DNA of 10,452 nt, taken from Pseudomonadota bacterium. Lineage in GTDB: Bacteria > Pseudomonadota > Gammaproteobacteria > Burkholderiales > Thiobacillaceae. The DNA lies in assembly GCA_021836225.1 (NCBI GenBank), contig JAKBJA010000013.1, positions 1 to 10,452 on the forward strand, written 5' to 3'. Position numbers and translations under genes: made by a program. The notes beneath the pieces are model-generated. The model saw nothing but the letters and a program-made list of their open reading frames with translations, was not told the DNA's origin and ran no database searches. This document shows positions 1-9,524 of this stretch, piece after piece; within the stretch, counting starts at the first letter, position 1; every line of letters starts with the position of its first letter.

Positions 1-682
<682 letters not shown>

Positions 683-797
683 GTGGCGCCTTTCCACCGG
701 GAGACTTCCACCCAGCGGCGGGTTGTGCTATATTTCCAGTGGGAACGGGAATGCTCGTTCGGCGGCCGTCGCCTGGTGTAACCGGGGGCGGCCGTTT

Positions 798-1616
798 TCA
801 TATGGCCTCCTCCCCGTTCCGCGGACGTGTCGGATTTGCCTTCGGGCGTGGGCACACACTGTGCAGACCATCAATGTGTTCGTAAAGGTCGGGCCGGATG
901 GTGGCCCACATGGGATCGAGGATGAAATCGATGCCCGATCGTCGGGCGAGCTTGGCCGCCGGCACGAAGTCCGCATCGCCGGAGATCAATATGATCTGGT
1001 TTACGTTCCGCTGATATGCCAGTGAGGCAATGTCGAGCCCCAGGCGCATGTCCACGCCCTTCTGGCGTAGGCCCGTCCGAAAGTCATCGTCGGTGAGTTG
1101 CTCCCAGCGCTTACGCCCGTTGGTCAGGTCCTTCAAGGCCTCCGGCTTGATCTGCCAGCGCACCTGGCTGGTTGGAATCTCGCCCATGCGAAGCGCCACC
1201 TTGCGCAGACCGCGCAGGGTTTGGTGGAAGGTGGTGCGCCACTTGGCCGTCGCGGATTGACTCAGGTCGATGGCCTTCTTTCCGATCGGGGTATGTCCTT
1301 TCCAGATGGCGGGCGGAGCGTCATAGACGAAGATGCGGTAGAGCCGAGCGATACGCTGACCGTTGTCGTCGTTCAAGTGATTCAGCGCCAACTGGTGCAG
1401 CTTCCTGGCCGCTTCATCGGGATGCTGTCGGCCGAAGATCCGCCGGGCCCGGATCAGGTAGAAACCGGCGTCGACCATGACGGCGGTCACCGTCGGGGAG
1501 ACGTGATAAAGCAGCTCGGTCTGGCGGGAGCGTAAAAAAGATGAGCCCCGGGGTTCGGCGCTTCCCGGATGAGAGAGGGAAGGCTTACTGCCAGGGGCGG
1601 ATGATGAACATATCAT
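798..1616 (-). CDS. NYN (PIN-like) domain putative ribonuclease inside the hsd operon
   Basis: This 272-residue protein has the hallmarks of the NYN/LabA-type (DUF88) PIN-like fold. There is an N-terminal strand with an acidic residue (MVDAGFY, D49), then KGVDMRLGLDI (D189, D195), then ISGDADFVPAAKLARRSGI (D214, D216). These acidic residues would form a metal site for RNA cleavage; family members are known or presumed ribonucleases. The ATG at 1616 is chosen because a near-perfect Shine-Dalgarno, AAGGAGG, ends 8 bases upstream (1625-1631). The first 46 residues are Ser/Pro-rich and match nothing I recognise; a start at M47 (1478) would begin exactly at the domain but lacks a ribosome site. 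The gene begins 20 bp after the hsdS stop and precedes hsdR, so it is co-oriented and probably co-transcribed with hsdM-hsdS. A NYN gene here is not part of a standard type I system. An RNase back-up or regulator is plausible but unproven. Confidence 0.85.
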   Translation of the reverse strand: MICSSSAPGSKPSLSHPGSAEPRGSSFLRSRQTELLYHVSPTVTAVMVDAGFYLIRARRIFGRQHPDEAARKLHQLALNHLNDDNGQRIARLYRIFVYDAPPAIWKGHTPIGKKAIDLSQSATAKWRTTFHQTLRGLRKVALRMGEIPTSQVRWQIKPEALKDLTNGRKRWEQLTDDDFRTGLRQKGVDMRLGLDIASLAYQRNVNQIILISGDADFVPAAKLARRSGIDFILDPMWATIRPDLYEHIDGLHSVCPRPKANPTRPRNGEEAI

Positions 1617-1636
1617 AGCCAAAGCCTCCTTGATCG

Positions 1637-2928
1637 TCAAGGCGTTGGTTGCGCCAACCTTTGCGGCTCGAGGGCCGAGAAATCGAGGTCGGCTACGCGG
1701 ATCTCGCCGGTCATCAGCTTGTGCAGCAGGGCCTTGAAGAGTTCTTCCGTCACCGCGCGCTTTTTGCGGTGCAGCTCGATCTTGCGGTCGATGGCGTCGA
1801 GGATGGTGACGATTTCGCGTTGTTCGTCGATGGAGGGAACTGGCACGTCGAGTTCGTAGAGTTGGTTGCCGTTGATGGACGGCAGCGGGCCTGCATTGGC
1901 AATCGCGGACAGGTTGACGGTCTGAAACCATGCGAACAAAAACCTCGGCAAGCAGCGGAAGCGATCCTTTACCGTGACACCCATGATGTTGTTGTCCAGC
2001 ACGGACTCAGCCGTCAGCATGCGCTTCTTGTTGGTATGGAGGGCACCACCCACCTTCGGAAAGATGATGGTTTCCGGCGGAAATGGTTTGGCTCTCAAGA
2101 AATCAAGTTCCGAGGAAGTTATCCAGTTCGCAGCCGCGTGCATTTCGAGTTCATTGCCCGGCAAATTCATGTCGCTCACTTTATAGAAAGGAAAATCCCC
2201 ATGAGCTTTGCCCTGTAATGTCGGCGGAAAACTGGTGCCCCCGCGCGCCTGGGCAATCGATTTAAGCTTGGCCACCTCCCAACTCTCGGGCACCAAGCCA
2301 ATCTCAGTCTCCTTCTGCGGCTCGCCGCGCAGGCCGCGCGTGAACAGCTCGCGCATGGCGGCGCGTTTGAGTTCGGTGAAAGTGCGTACAAGCCGCTGCT
2401 CATTCCGATATGCAGTACGCACGCCGCCGATCAAGCGTACAAGAAGCCTTTGCTGACCTAAGGCGCGCACGGGCACTTCGAATCGGAGGTACCCCTGCCA
2501 ATCGAGATTTCGAATTCCTGTCGTCGCTCGTTGCAGGGTCTCAGTCACCCCTTGAAGGTATAGCCCGTGCAAGTACAGCGCAACGTAGGCCGGATCGAAC
2601 TTTGATCGATCCCGAACACGGATCGTTGTCGTGAAGTTGCTGCAGAAATATGCGCTGCCGTCAGGAGGATCGAATAAAGCCACCCTGCCCACGGGTTGCT
2701 TAGGACCTCCTCCAGAACGTTCGACGATGATGTCTCCTGGCTGAAGACGTCGCGACTCAAAATGACGCCCCTCGACCTCCAACTCAGCCACATCGTCAAA
2801 ATCGAGTAGCCCATCTCCCGCGAAATTCGTCCCTCGAAGGACTTTGGCCGAAATCAGGGGTTCGCGTTCGCCCTTCCACAGGCCAGGAATCAGCTCGAAG
2901 TGCGTCGGATCGTGCAGCGGCACACTTT

Positions 2929-2932
<4 letters not shown>
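1637..2932 (-). CDS. hsdS: HsdS, type I restriction-modification specificity subunit
   Basis: The specificity subunit recognises the bipartite DNA target and anchors HsdM and HsdR. The 431-residue product has the usual two-repeat layout. A first target recognition domain (about 10-160) is followed by a conserved helix ([20 protein letters not shown], about 166-185, and [10 protein letters not shown]). A second recognition domain starts at GLVPESWEV (about 212-365), and the C-terminal spacer helix contains [20 protein letters not shown] (about 367-386) and [12 protein letters not shown]. The ATG at 2932 overlaps the hsdM stop as ATGA, the normal translational coupling; an upstream in-frame start at 2986 would overlap hsdM by 58 bp and is less likely. 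Length is normal for the family and no break is seen. The DNA target cannot be predicted from the sequence alone. Confidence 0.95.
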
Positions 2933-4772
<1,840 letters not shown>

Positions 4773-4776
<4 letters not shown>

Positions 4777-4812
4777 ATATGAGATATTTGTAAAGTCTAA
4801 GGCGCTTGTCAA
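4773..4812 (-). promoter_or_regulatory. Candidate hsd operon promoter with palindrome over the hsdM start
   Basis: On the minus strand a perfect -35 box TTGACA (4812-4807) is followed after 17 bases by AAATAT (4789-4784), a weak -10 box (3 of 6 consensus positions). Transcription would begin at about 4777, right at the hsdM ATG (4776), fitting the lack of a Shine-Dalgarno and a leaderless mRNA. The perfect 10-bp palindrome TCATATATGA (4773-4782) covers the predicted start and the ATG. It could be the operator for the helix-turn-helix of HsdM, though an AT-rich palindrome of this length can arise by chance. Confidence 0.45.
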
Positions 4813-4927
4813 GATTGTAGGCTAACATCCAACCACATATCCCCGCAGAATTCTTGACGTCCGCCTAGATCCTAACTCTCTAGGAAGGAAGGGTGACAGT
4901 CGATGTGTAACCCGTTGTAAGACCTAA
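4788..4927. repeat. Three TTGTA..CTAA motifs upstream of hsdM
   Basis: On the plus strand TTGTAAAGTCTAA (4788-4800), TTGTAGGCTAA (4815-4825) and TTGTAAGACCTAA (4915-4927) share TTGTA, a 2-4 base gap and CTAA. The first two straddle the candidate hsdM promoter. CTAAGGCG also occurs twice (4797-4804 and 4942-4949), and CCTAGA/TCTAGG forms a small inverted repeat (4864-4869/4879-4884). These may be operator half-sites for a regulator such as HsdM's own helix-turn-helix. Short repeats like these are only suggestive. Confidence 0.3.
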
Positions 4928-5074
4928 CTTTCAAGAAAAGCCTAAGGCGGTCACATGGACGCAAAGAGTGTCGAGCACGCCGATGCGCAACAACACACCC
5001 GTACGAGTGCACCGCGGCCACGTCACGGCGATGCATTGGACCAACCGAACGAGGTAGAGGACTGATCGATGACG

Positions 5075-5818
5075 CCTTGTCACCCGTGCGTTTCGCGTGC
5101 CCGCCCACCTCCGTCTACCGACCTCGGTGTATAAACCCATCGGGCTCGTTCGTGGCAGGCAACGGGTTGATGGGGGGTCGGCCATCCAGCACGGCGTGAG
5201 GTCGATGCCGGTTGTGCCGGTGGAGTCGGCGAAGACGATAGTTCGCCCGCAGTTTGGATGTGTCACGTGCACGGACTCAATCCCGCTCGACCAGGGCGCT
5301 CGAGACAAAGCGCTCCGCCTCACCGTTGGGTTGGGGCCAGAGGGTCGGGTGCGGCGATGGACTTGTCCCAAGCGGCGACACAGATGCCGGAGGGGTCCAC
5401 GAGTCGTAGCCGACACCCTTACCTTGTCCGCAAGGCCCATTGGGATCGGATACCGAGCCCAACGCCATGGGGTACTGTCTTAAGTCGAGCCCGCCAGGTG
5501 CGGCGGTCCATCTCATCGGAACGGATCGAACACAAGGCGATGCGGATGTGGGCATCGATGGCCACGTGGACATACTCCTTCTCCGGGCAAAGGCCGAGGG
5601 AACAACCTACTGGAAGATCACACCGAGACCGGCTCGAGAGCCAGTGTCGCTCTTCAGGCAGGGCCGCCCGAGCCCATCTCTCCGAGAGTTGCTCTCGGAG
5701 CCTGTCGCGTGATGGCGAAACACGTCTAAATCGTCTCACCCCTTCACGGTTTCGTCGTGCACACGCGCTACATTCTGTCCGCATTCCATACACGGAGACT
5801 CTTGGCCCTTGTCACCCG
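5075..5818. repeat. 12-bp direct repeat on either side of the IS481 remnant
   Basis: CCTTGTCACCCG occurs at 5075-5086 and 5807-5818, both on the plus strand, 732 bp apart. The left copy lies 29 bp beyond the transposase remnant's stop. A shorter inverted relative, GGGTGACA, lies at 4891-4898. IS481-family ends usually begin with TGT, so TGTCACCCG at 5079 could be the left element end. Alternatively the pair could be a target-site duplication around an internally deleted element. Which of these is right cannot be told from the sequence alone. Confidence 0.4.
5115..5580 (-). pseudogene. IS481-family transposase remnant (C-terminal half, frameshifted)
   Basis: Three consecutive pieces of a DDE transposase are readable on the minus strand, in different frames. 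KEYVHVAIDAHIRIALCSI (5580 to about 5512) matches the strand around the first catalytic Asp (AID). VSDPNGPC (5453-5430) corresponds to the DNG region of the second Asp. LWPQPNGEAERFVSSAL (about 5345-5295) matches the PQ-NGKAERF block with the catalytic Glu. A final piece, RLHRHNRHRPHAVLDGRPPI (about 5228-5169), is the characteristic C-terminal HNxHRPH block and ends at a TAG at 5115-5117. At least two frame changes separate the pieces, and no N-terminal helix-turn-helix part could be found to the right, so the gene is dead. Assignment to IS481 rests on these motifs read by eye; IS3 is the main alternative. Confidence 0.8.
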
Positions 5819-5956
5819 AAACCCAACTGCCCGCTCGTGACGTCAAGCTCTTCGGTCGGTGTGCGTTGATTCACCGCCGTGTGGTGCCTCGACCGCACAA
5901 GACGCCGGAAGACAGAACCCGGTACACAACCGACACCCTCGCACCGATCGGGGAAG

Positions 5957-6004
5957 AGAGCCTCCGTCTCCCGGGGCCCAGACCTGACGGGAAGCAGAGG
6001 CTCT
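5957..6004. terminator. Hairpin resembling a rho-independent terminator
   Basis: AGAGCCTC (5957-5964) pairs with GAGGCTCT (5997-6004). Inside, TCCCG pairs with CGGGA after a 4x4 internal loop. On the plus strand the structure runs directly into TTTT (6004-6007), and A-T pairs extend the stem. The U-tract is short and no gene clearly ends here, so it may be a relic terminator or chance. Confidence 0.3.
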
Positions 6005-6349
6005 TTTCGGGAACCGTCAAGCGTGACACACGACCGACGGTGACCCGGCATTCTTGGGACATTGCACCACCCATGCTCTGGCCGACGCCTCGCGCGCTTT
6101 CGGCATCCCACCGCCTCCGCGATCTGCCCTGCCGGTCCCACAACCCGGCCCGATTCATTCCCGGTACGCACCCCTGTCGGAAAGAAGAATGCCCGGTACA
6201 TCCCATCCCGGTTCCGACAGTCCCAGACAACGGTTTCCCACTTTGCGCGGAGGAGGCACGGACGAAATCCTCCGCGGTCTCGCGACCCTATATCGACCCT
6301 TCAAGAAACGTCGGCAATCGAATTCTCTCTCTCCCCAAGGTGAACACCC

Positions 6350-6931
6350 ATGAACTCTTCCCTGCTGCTCTTCGTCGCGACCGTTGGCATCCTAATCACG
6401 GAAAGCCACATCGCCCGTCGTTTCCGCCGTTTCGATCCCTCTCTGCCACACAGTCGCGCGTTTTTTGACTGCTACTATTTCTGGCTCCTTGGTCTCATCA
6501 TTTTCGTCTCGTTCGTCGTCGGCGGCTGGCTCACGAACACCCTTCATCTACCGACCCTCCCGCCCCCGACCGAGAGGTGGGTTGCGCTCGGCATCGGCCT
6601 GATCACGGTCGGCTACGCCCTGCGCCTCTCTGCCATTGCCACCCTCAAACGGGCTTTTTCTGTCATCCTCCGGATCGAAAAAGACCAAGCCGTCGTGTCC
6701 ACCGGGCCGTACCGCTACGTCCGCCATCCGTCGTACACGAGCGGTCTCGTCGTGCTCGTCGGATTGGGCGTGCTGTCCGGCAAGGTGGCCGTCATTGTGC
6801 TCCTGACGGCGGGGGTCCTGGTCATGACGCTCGTGCGTATCCGCCGGGAAGAATCGATTCTGTCACACCTCCCCGCTTACGCCGAATACCGAGCACGCAC
6901 CCGGAGCCGACTCATCCCCTGGATCCTTTGA
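6350..6931 (+). CDS. Isoprenylcysteine carboxyl methyltransferase (ICMT)-like membrane methyltransferase
   Basis: This 193-residue integral membrane protein has about five hydrophobic segments (roughly 4-18, 44-63, 78-95, 130-143 and 145-163). The family signature is STGPYRYVRHPSYTSGL (117-133) followed near the C-terminus by RIRREESIL (163-171) and LPAYAEYRARTRSRLIP (174-190). These conserved blocks form the SAM-binding part of ICMT/phospholipid methyltransferase-type enzymes. The bacterial substrate is unknown; bacteria generally lack prenylated CaaX proteins, so methylation of a lipid or other small hydrophobic substrate is more likely. The ATG at 6350 is backed by AAGGTGA (6337-6343), 6 bases upstream. 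It is the only clear plus-strand gene in the window and has no operon partner here. Its stop abuts the parE-like fragment on the opposite strand. Confidence 0.88.
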   Translation: MNSSLLLFVATVGILITESHIARRFRRFDPSLPHSRAFFDCYYFWLLGLIIFVSFVVGGWLTNTLHLPTLPPPTERWVALGIGLITVGYALRLSAIATLKRAFSVILRIEKDQAVVSTGPYRYVRHPSYTSGLVVLVGLGVLSGKVAVIVLLTAGVLVMTLVRIRREESILSHLPAYAEYRARTRSRLIPWIL

Positions 6932-6933
6932 AA

Positions 6934-7137
6934 CGGCGCGGGCTCGGCCTCGTGGCGTTCGAGCCAGAGGCGACGGTTGGCGGCACGGCGACGCGTGAGC
7001 ATCACGTGGAAAAGCTCTTCCGTCGCCCACTCGTCGTCGAAGTCGGCGAGGACCCGCCGGGCGAGAATCCTCCAGGTCGGGCCCATGATCGTGGGACGGA
7101 GATGCTCGGCCTTCAGCTCACCGAGACTTCTGAAGCG
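6934..7137 (-). pseudogene. Truncated, diverged copy of the ParE C-terminus
   Basis: The minus-strand translation runs RFRSLGELKAEHLRPTIM (from 7137), then RRVLADFDDEWATEELFHVM and LTRRRAANRRLWLERHEAE. By eye, about 38 of 70 residues match the end of the parE gene at 9844 onward (RFKGLGEMNPEQLRLTTM and so on). The catalytic and N-terminal parts are absent. Upstream of 7137 a run of seven to eight G bases breaks the similarity, and there is no own start. The native stop is lost: the frame runs antisense into the methyltransferase gene and stops at 6877. Its orientation is the same as parE, making an imperfect direct repeat about 2.9 kb apart around the three-gene cassette. It could be a displaced original parE end or a decayed duplicate. 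Confidence 0.75.
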
Positions 7138-7176
7138 GGGGGGTCCGATCCGCCGCCCAAAACTACAATCCGCCTA

Positions 7177-7198
7177 CCGTGCCGCCCCGGCGTTACGG
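7177..7198. other. GC-rich hairpin just after the cassette operon
   Basis: CCGT-GCCG-CCC-CGGC-GTT-ACGG: two stems (CCGT/ACGG and GCCG/CGGC) with a 3-base loop and a 3-base bulge. It lies 7 bp beyond the stop of the last cassette gene. There is no immediate T-run on the minus strand (GTTTT comes about 15 bases later), so it is a weak terminator candidate or mRNA 3'-end stabiliser. Confidence 0.25.
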
Positions 7199-7204
7199 CG
7201 TTCT

Positions 7205-8041
7205 TTAGGCCGGCATCTCACCGACAGGAAGAAAATCACCCTGATCGTCGTCTCGGAGACTGATGTGCTCCAGACGCCACTGCTCCACGCGGCGGAGATC
7301 GGCCAGTGTCATATGGGTGTCGGGCACTGCCTCGCATTCCTCGAGCGCGATCTCTCGGGCTGCATCGGGCTTGCCGTAGGTCGTTTCGAAGAGCTCACGC
7401 AACCCCGCAGCGACGCGCTCGGCTGCTTCCTTTGCGTCAAGACCACCCTCCTTGGTATCGTAGACGACGGACAACAACAAGATGTAAGGTTCCCCCTCGA
7501 CCAGTTCCTTGCCTCGCTGCTCGCCCAGATCGAAAAACAGTCCCACCACGTGCGTGGCATGGTGTTGTTGTTGCAGGACTCTTTCAATCTTCTGATCGAC
7601 CTTGCCTTGACGCAGTCGCTTTTCGAACTCGTTGGGAAACGCGAGCCGGCCGTACCGTGCCGCCAGCCATTGCTTCAGCATCCTCTTACCGTTGCTCGGC
7701 AGTGTCAGGCCAGGGTCCTTGAAGGCACGCTCAAGGAATTCGTCTCTCGGGACGCCGCGGCGGTCGACGTGCCGGAGCTCCAGAATCAACGGAGGAGTGC
7801 CCTCGTAGACGAGGTGGAGCCGTCGGGGATGCTTGGCGAAGGTGCAACGCGGATCCTCCGCGGGGACGGTTTCGGCGACGATGACCTCGACGCACGGCTC
7901 ATTTTCGTGGAAGAGATCACAGTCGTGAGTGACGACGACGGCACGGTGGTTCGGATCGGCCGGACGGATCAACCCCAACGCGACGGCCGACTCGTCCGAG
8001 AGGACATCACCCTGTCGACAATCCGGTTCACGCGTCGACAT
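7205..8041 (-). CDS. Uncharacterised protein with THDCDL motif (third gene of the cassette)
   Basis: A 278-residue soluble protein of unknown function. Visible landmarks are RQGDVL (9-14), VVVTHDCDLF (35-44), the basic block RYGRLAFPNEFEKRL (129-143), a Gln/His-rich stretch QQQHHATH (157-164) followed by VVGLFFDLGE, and YILLLSVVYDT (186-196) in the C-terminal half. The arrangement QGD followed by an (S/T)xxCD(L/I) motif seems to recur in uncharacterised bacterial proteins; the His-Asp-Cys-Asp cluster could bind metal or be catalytic, but this is inference. There is no signal peptide or membrane segment. The ATG at 8041 is preceded by GGGGAAG and lies 16 bp after the stop of the helix-turn-helix gene, so it is translated as part of the same operon. 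Possible roles include effector or toxin of the cassette. Confidence 0.8.
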   Translation of the reverse strand: MSTREPDCRQGDVLSDESAVALGLIRPADPNHRAVVVTHDCDLFHENEPCVEVIVAETVPAEDPRCTFAKHPRRLHLVYEGTPPLILELRHVDRRGVPRDEFLERAFKDPGLTLPSNGKRMLKQWLAARYGRLAFPNEFEKRLRQGKVDQKIERVLQQQHHATHVVGLFFDLGEQRGKELVEGEPYILLLSVVYDTKEGGLDAKEAAERVAAGLRELFETTYGKPDAAREIALEECEAVPDTHMTLADLRRVEQWRLEHISLRDDDQGDFLPVGEMPA

Positions 8042-8057
8042 CCATCACTTCCCCGAT

Positions 8058-8705
8058 CTATCGCTCGGGAACGCCGGGGATGGACACCTCGGCACGCCAA
8101 TCGTCCGTGGGCTTCGCTTTCGATCTCGCCAGGCCGGATCGTTCGTAGGCCGCGTCCATCGTCCGGGCCTCGTCTATCAGCGCCTGAACATGCGAGGGGG
8201 TCAACTGTCCCGCGGCAACGAGATCCAGGAGGGACCGACCCCCGAACGCTTTCATCTTCAGGAGTGCGGGCGCCCGTGCAAGGCCGGCGCCCCGGAAGGC
8301 GTCGGCGGCTCGACTGAGGACGACGATCCGCTCGAGGTTCCTGGGCTCGGGCGTTGCCGTGCCGTCGATCCACTTGTAGATCGCCTGGCGCGAGACGCCA
8401 AAAGCCGTCGCCAGATCCGCGACGTTCGGTTTCAGGACCTGACGGATGTTGTCAAGGTGAGTGGACGGCAATCGTAAATCCGGGGGCGGCTCCCGGCCGC
8501 CGTCGGACCCCGCGATCTCGATACGGAAGGGGACCCGCGACTTCAGCCGGCCGGGCCACCAGAGCTCGACCGAAGAAAAATCGTAAAAACTGCCCGTGCC
8601 CTCGGTCACAAGAGCAAAGCTCCTCTGCGCAGGGGAGGTGTTCGTGACGTACTCGGCCACGGGCGCTCGCAGGGGTGATGAGTGAGGGGAGACTGGGAAC
8701 ATCAT
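8058..8705 (-). CDS. XRE-type helix-turn-helix protein (second gene of the cassette)
   Basis: A 215-residue protein with a helix-turn-helix in the middle (about 84-130): LDNIRQVLK, VADLATAFGVSRQAIYKWI (recognition helix around SRQAIYKWI) and then TATPEPRNLERIVVL. The first 80 residues (including SFYDFSSVELWWPGRL) are unlike a plain regulator and may be a partner-binding domain. The C-terminal part FGGRSLLDLVAAGQLTPSHV (154-173) faintly recalls the C-terminal domain of Xre/MbcA/ParS-type antitoxins. ATG codons at 8705 and 8702 are both possible; GAGGTG (8711-8716) upstream serves either. It starts 12 bp after the stop of the preceding gene. It probably regulates the operon and may bind or neutralise a neighbour's product; DNA binding is well supported, the antitoxin idea is not. 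Confidence 0.82.
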   Translation of the reverse strand: MMFPVSPHSSPLRAPVAEYVTNTSPAQRSFALVTEGTGSFYDFSSVELWWPGRLKSRVPFRIEIAGSDGGREPPPDLRLPSTHLDNIRQVLKPNVADLATAFGVSRQAIYKWIDGTATPEPRNLERIVVLSRAADAFRGAGLARAPALLKMKAFGGRSLLDLVAAGQLTPSHVQALIDEARTMDAAYERSGLARSKAKPTDDWRAEVSIPGVPER

Positions 8706-8717
8706 CGGGGCACCTCG

Positions 8718-9524
8718 TCAAACCTGGGCCCACACGTGGCGGGCATGATCCGTCGTCATCGCTTGGAAGACCGACTTGATGGTCGCGTGCAACGAGAGCA
8801 ACTCCTCACGCAACTTGTCGGTGTCGAGGGGCATGGGACCTTCCACGAAGTGATCGGTATCGATGACCGCGTGGGTCCGTGGCTCCTTGATGTCGAATCG
8901 GGAATCAAGCGTCAAGCCGTGGGGCGGGACGTCGGGTGGGAACCCCAGCGACGCGGTGATCTTGAGCACCCGCGTCACGAGCGTGCCTGTCGTCACCAAC
9001 GGGCCGGGATGGGTCTCAAAGATCGATTCGGTCATCCGATAGCGCGGCACGGCATCGAATTCCATGCCATGCAATCCGCCGACGAGGTACTGTTCGACGC
9101 TCTCACCGTCGCGCGGTAAGACGGCATCCAGATAACGGAGGCCCAACCGGCTGACGTGATCGAGTCTCGTCGCCTCGTGCACGGCCGCCAATCCGCGCAG
9201 CAGCTCCCGGAGGAACTCGTCGTGGGTCTCGTAGCGGGTCGTGTGATAGAAGATGTCCGACGACGTCAGGACGTACCCGGCCGCACGGTCGCTGCGGGTG
9301 ATGGTCCAGAAAGTCGTGCGCAGGGTCTGCGGTTCGGCCGGTGGTGCCTGTCCGGCGGCCGGGACTATGAGACGCACCACCTGACTCTGTTCGAACAGCG
9401 GGTATCCTTGAAACCTGAGGCTGTCCTGGATCGTGGCGACATACTGCTCCATGGCCGCGACGGGATTGAAACGCGCCTGTGCCAAGGCGTAGTAAACGGG
9501 CGCATTTGCCATCTTCTCGACCAC
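8718..9524 (-). CDS. TIGR04255-like protein of unknown function (first gene of the cassette)
   Basis: A 268-residue protein resembling the sporadically distributed TIGR04255 family. The N-terminus has the pattern NAPVYYALAQARFNPVAAM then YVATIQDSLRFQGYPLFEQ (about residues 7-45). This is followed by a beta-rich middle (TTFWTITRSDRAAGYVLTSS, FYHTTRYETHDEF) and RLGLRYLDAVLPRDGE near the centre, typical of that family. Its molecular function is unknown. A GTG start at 9524 has GGGGGT upstream at suitable spacing; an ATG at 9512 (264 residues) is the alternative, but lacks a ribosome site. It is first in an operon with the helix-turn-helix and THDCDL genes, with gaps of 12 and 16 bp. The family name is given from pattern recognition, not a search. 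Confidence 0.78.
   Translation of the reverse strand: MVEKMANAPVYYALAQARFNPVAAMEQYVATIQDSLRFQGYPLFEQSQVVRLIVPAAGQAPPAEPQTLRTTFWTITRSDRAAGYVLTSSDIFYHTTRYETHDEFLRELLRGLAAVHEATRLDHVSRLGLRYLDAVLPRDGESVEQYLVGGLHGMEFDAVPRYRMTESIFETHPGPLVTTGTLVTRVLKITASLGFPPDVPPHGLTLDSRFDIKEPRTHAVIDTDHFVEGPMPLDTDKLREELLSLHATIKSVFQAMTTDHARHVWAQV

Larger units (their letters stand above)
4813..6349. other. Decayed intergenic region between the hsd operon and the methyltransferase gene
   Basis: About 1.5 kb without a convincing intact gene. It contains the hsdM upstream repeats, the IS481 transposase remnant, a 12-bp direct repeat on either side of that remnant, and a long hairpin near 5957-6004. Open frames exist on both strands (for example plus 5809-6468 and minus 5812-6201), but their translations show no recognisable domain and the plus one overlaps the methyltransferase gene in another frame. 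It looks like a graveyard of an earlier insertion. Confidence 0.6.

Noticed and set aside
1617..1931. N-terminal extension of the NYN gene
   Set aside because: This part lies within hsdS in another frame and reads as an arginine-rich shadow; the AAGGAGG ribosome site supports the start at 1616.
4777..4812. TTG start giving HsdM 12 extra residues
   Set aside because: The TTG is part of the TTGACA promoter box and has no ribosome site; the ATG at 4776 lies just ahead of the helix-turn-helix domain.
5079..6028. Complete 950-bp IS481 element between TGTCACCCG (5079) and GCGTGACA (6021-6028)
   Set aside because: The size would fit, but the end match is short and the minus strand from 6028 to 5700 shows no N-terminal transposase domain.
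5809..6468. Plus-strand open frame of 219 codons
   Set aside because: Low-complexity Pro/Arg-rich translation with no recognisable domain, and it overlaps the start of the methyltransferase gene in another frame.
6977..8317. Plus-strand open frame of 446 codons
   Set aside because: Antisense to the THDCDL and helix-turn-helix genes and the parE fragment; no recognisable domain, and the minus-strand genes have ribosome sites and operon spacing.
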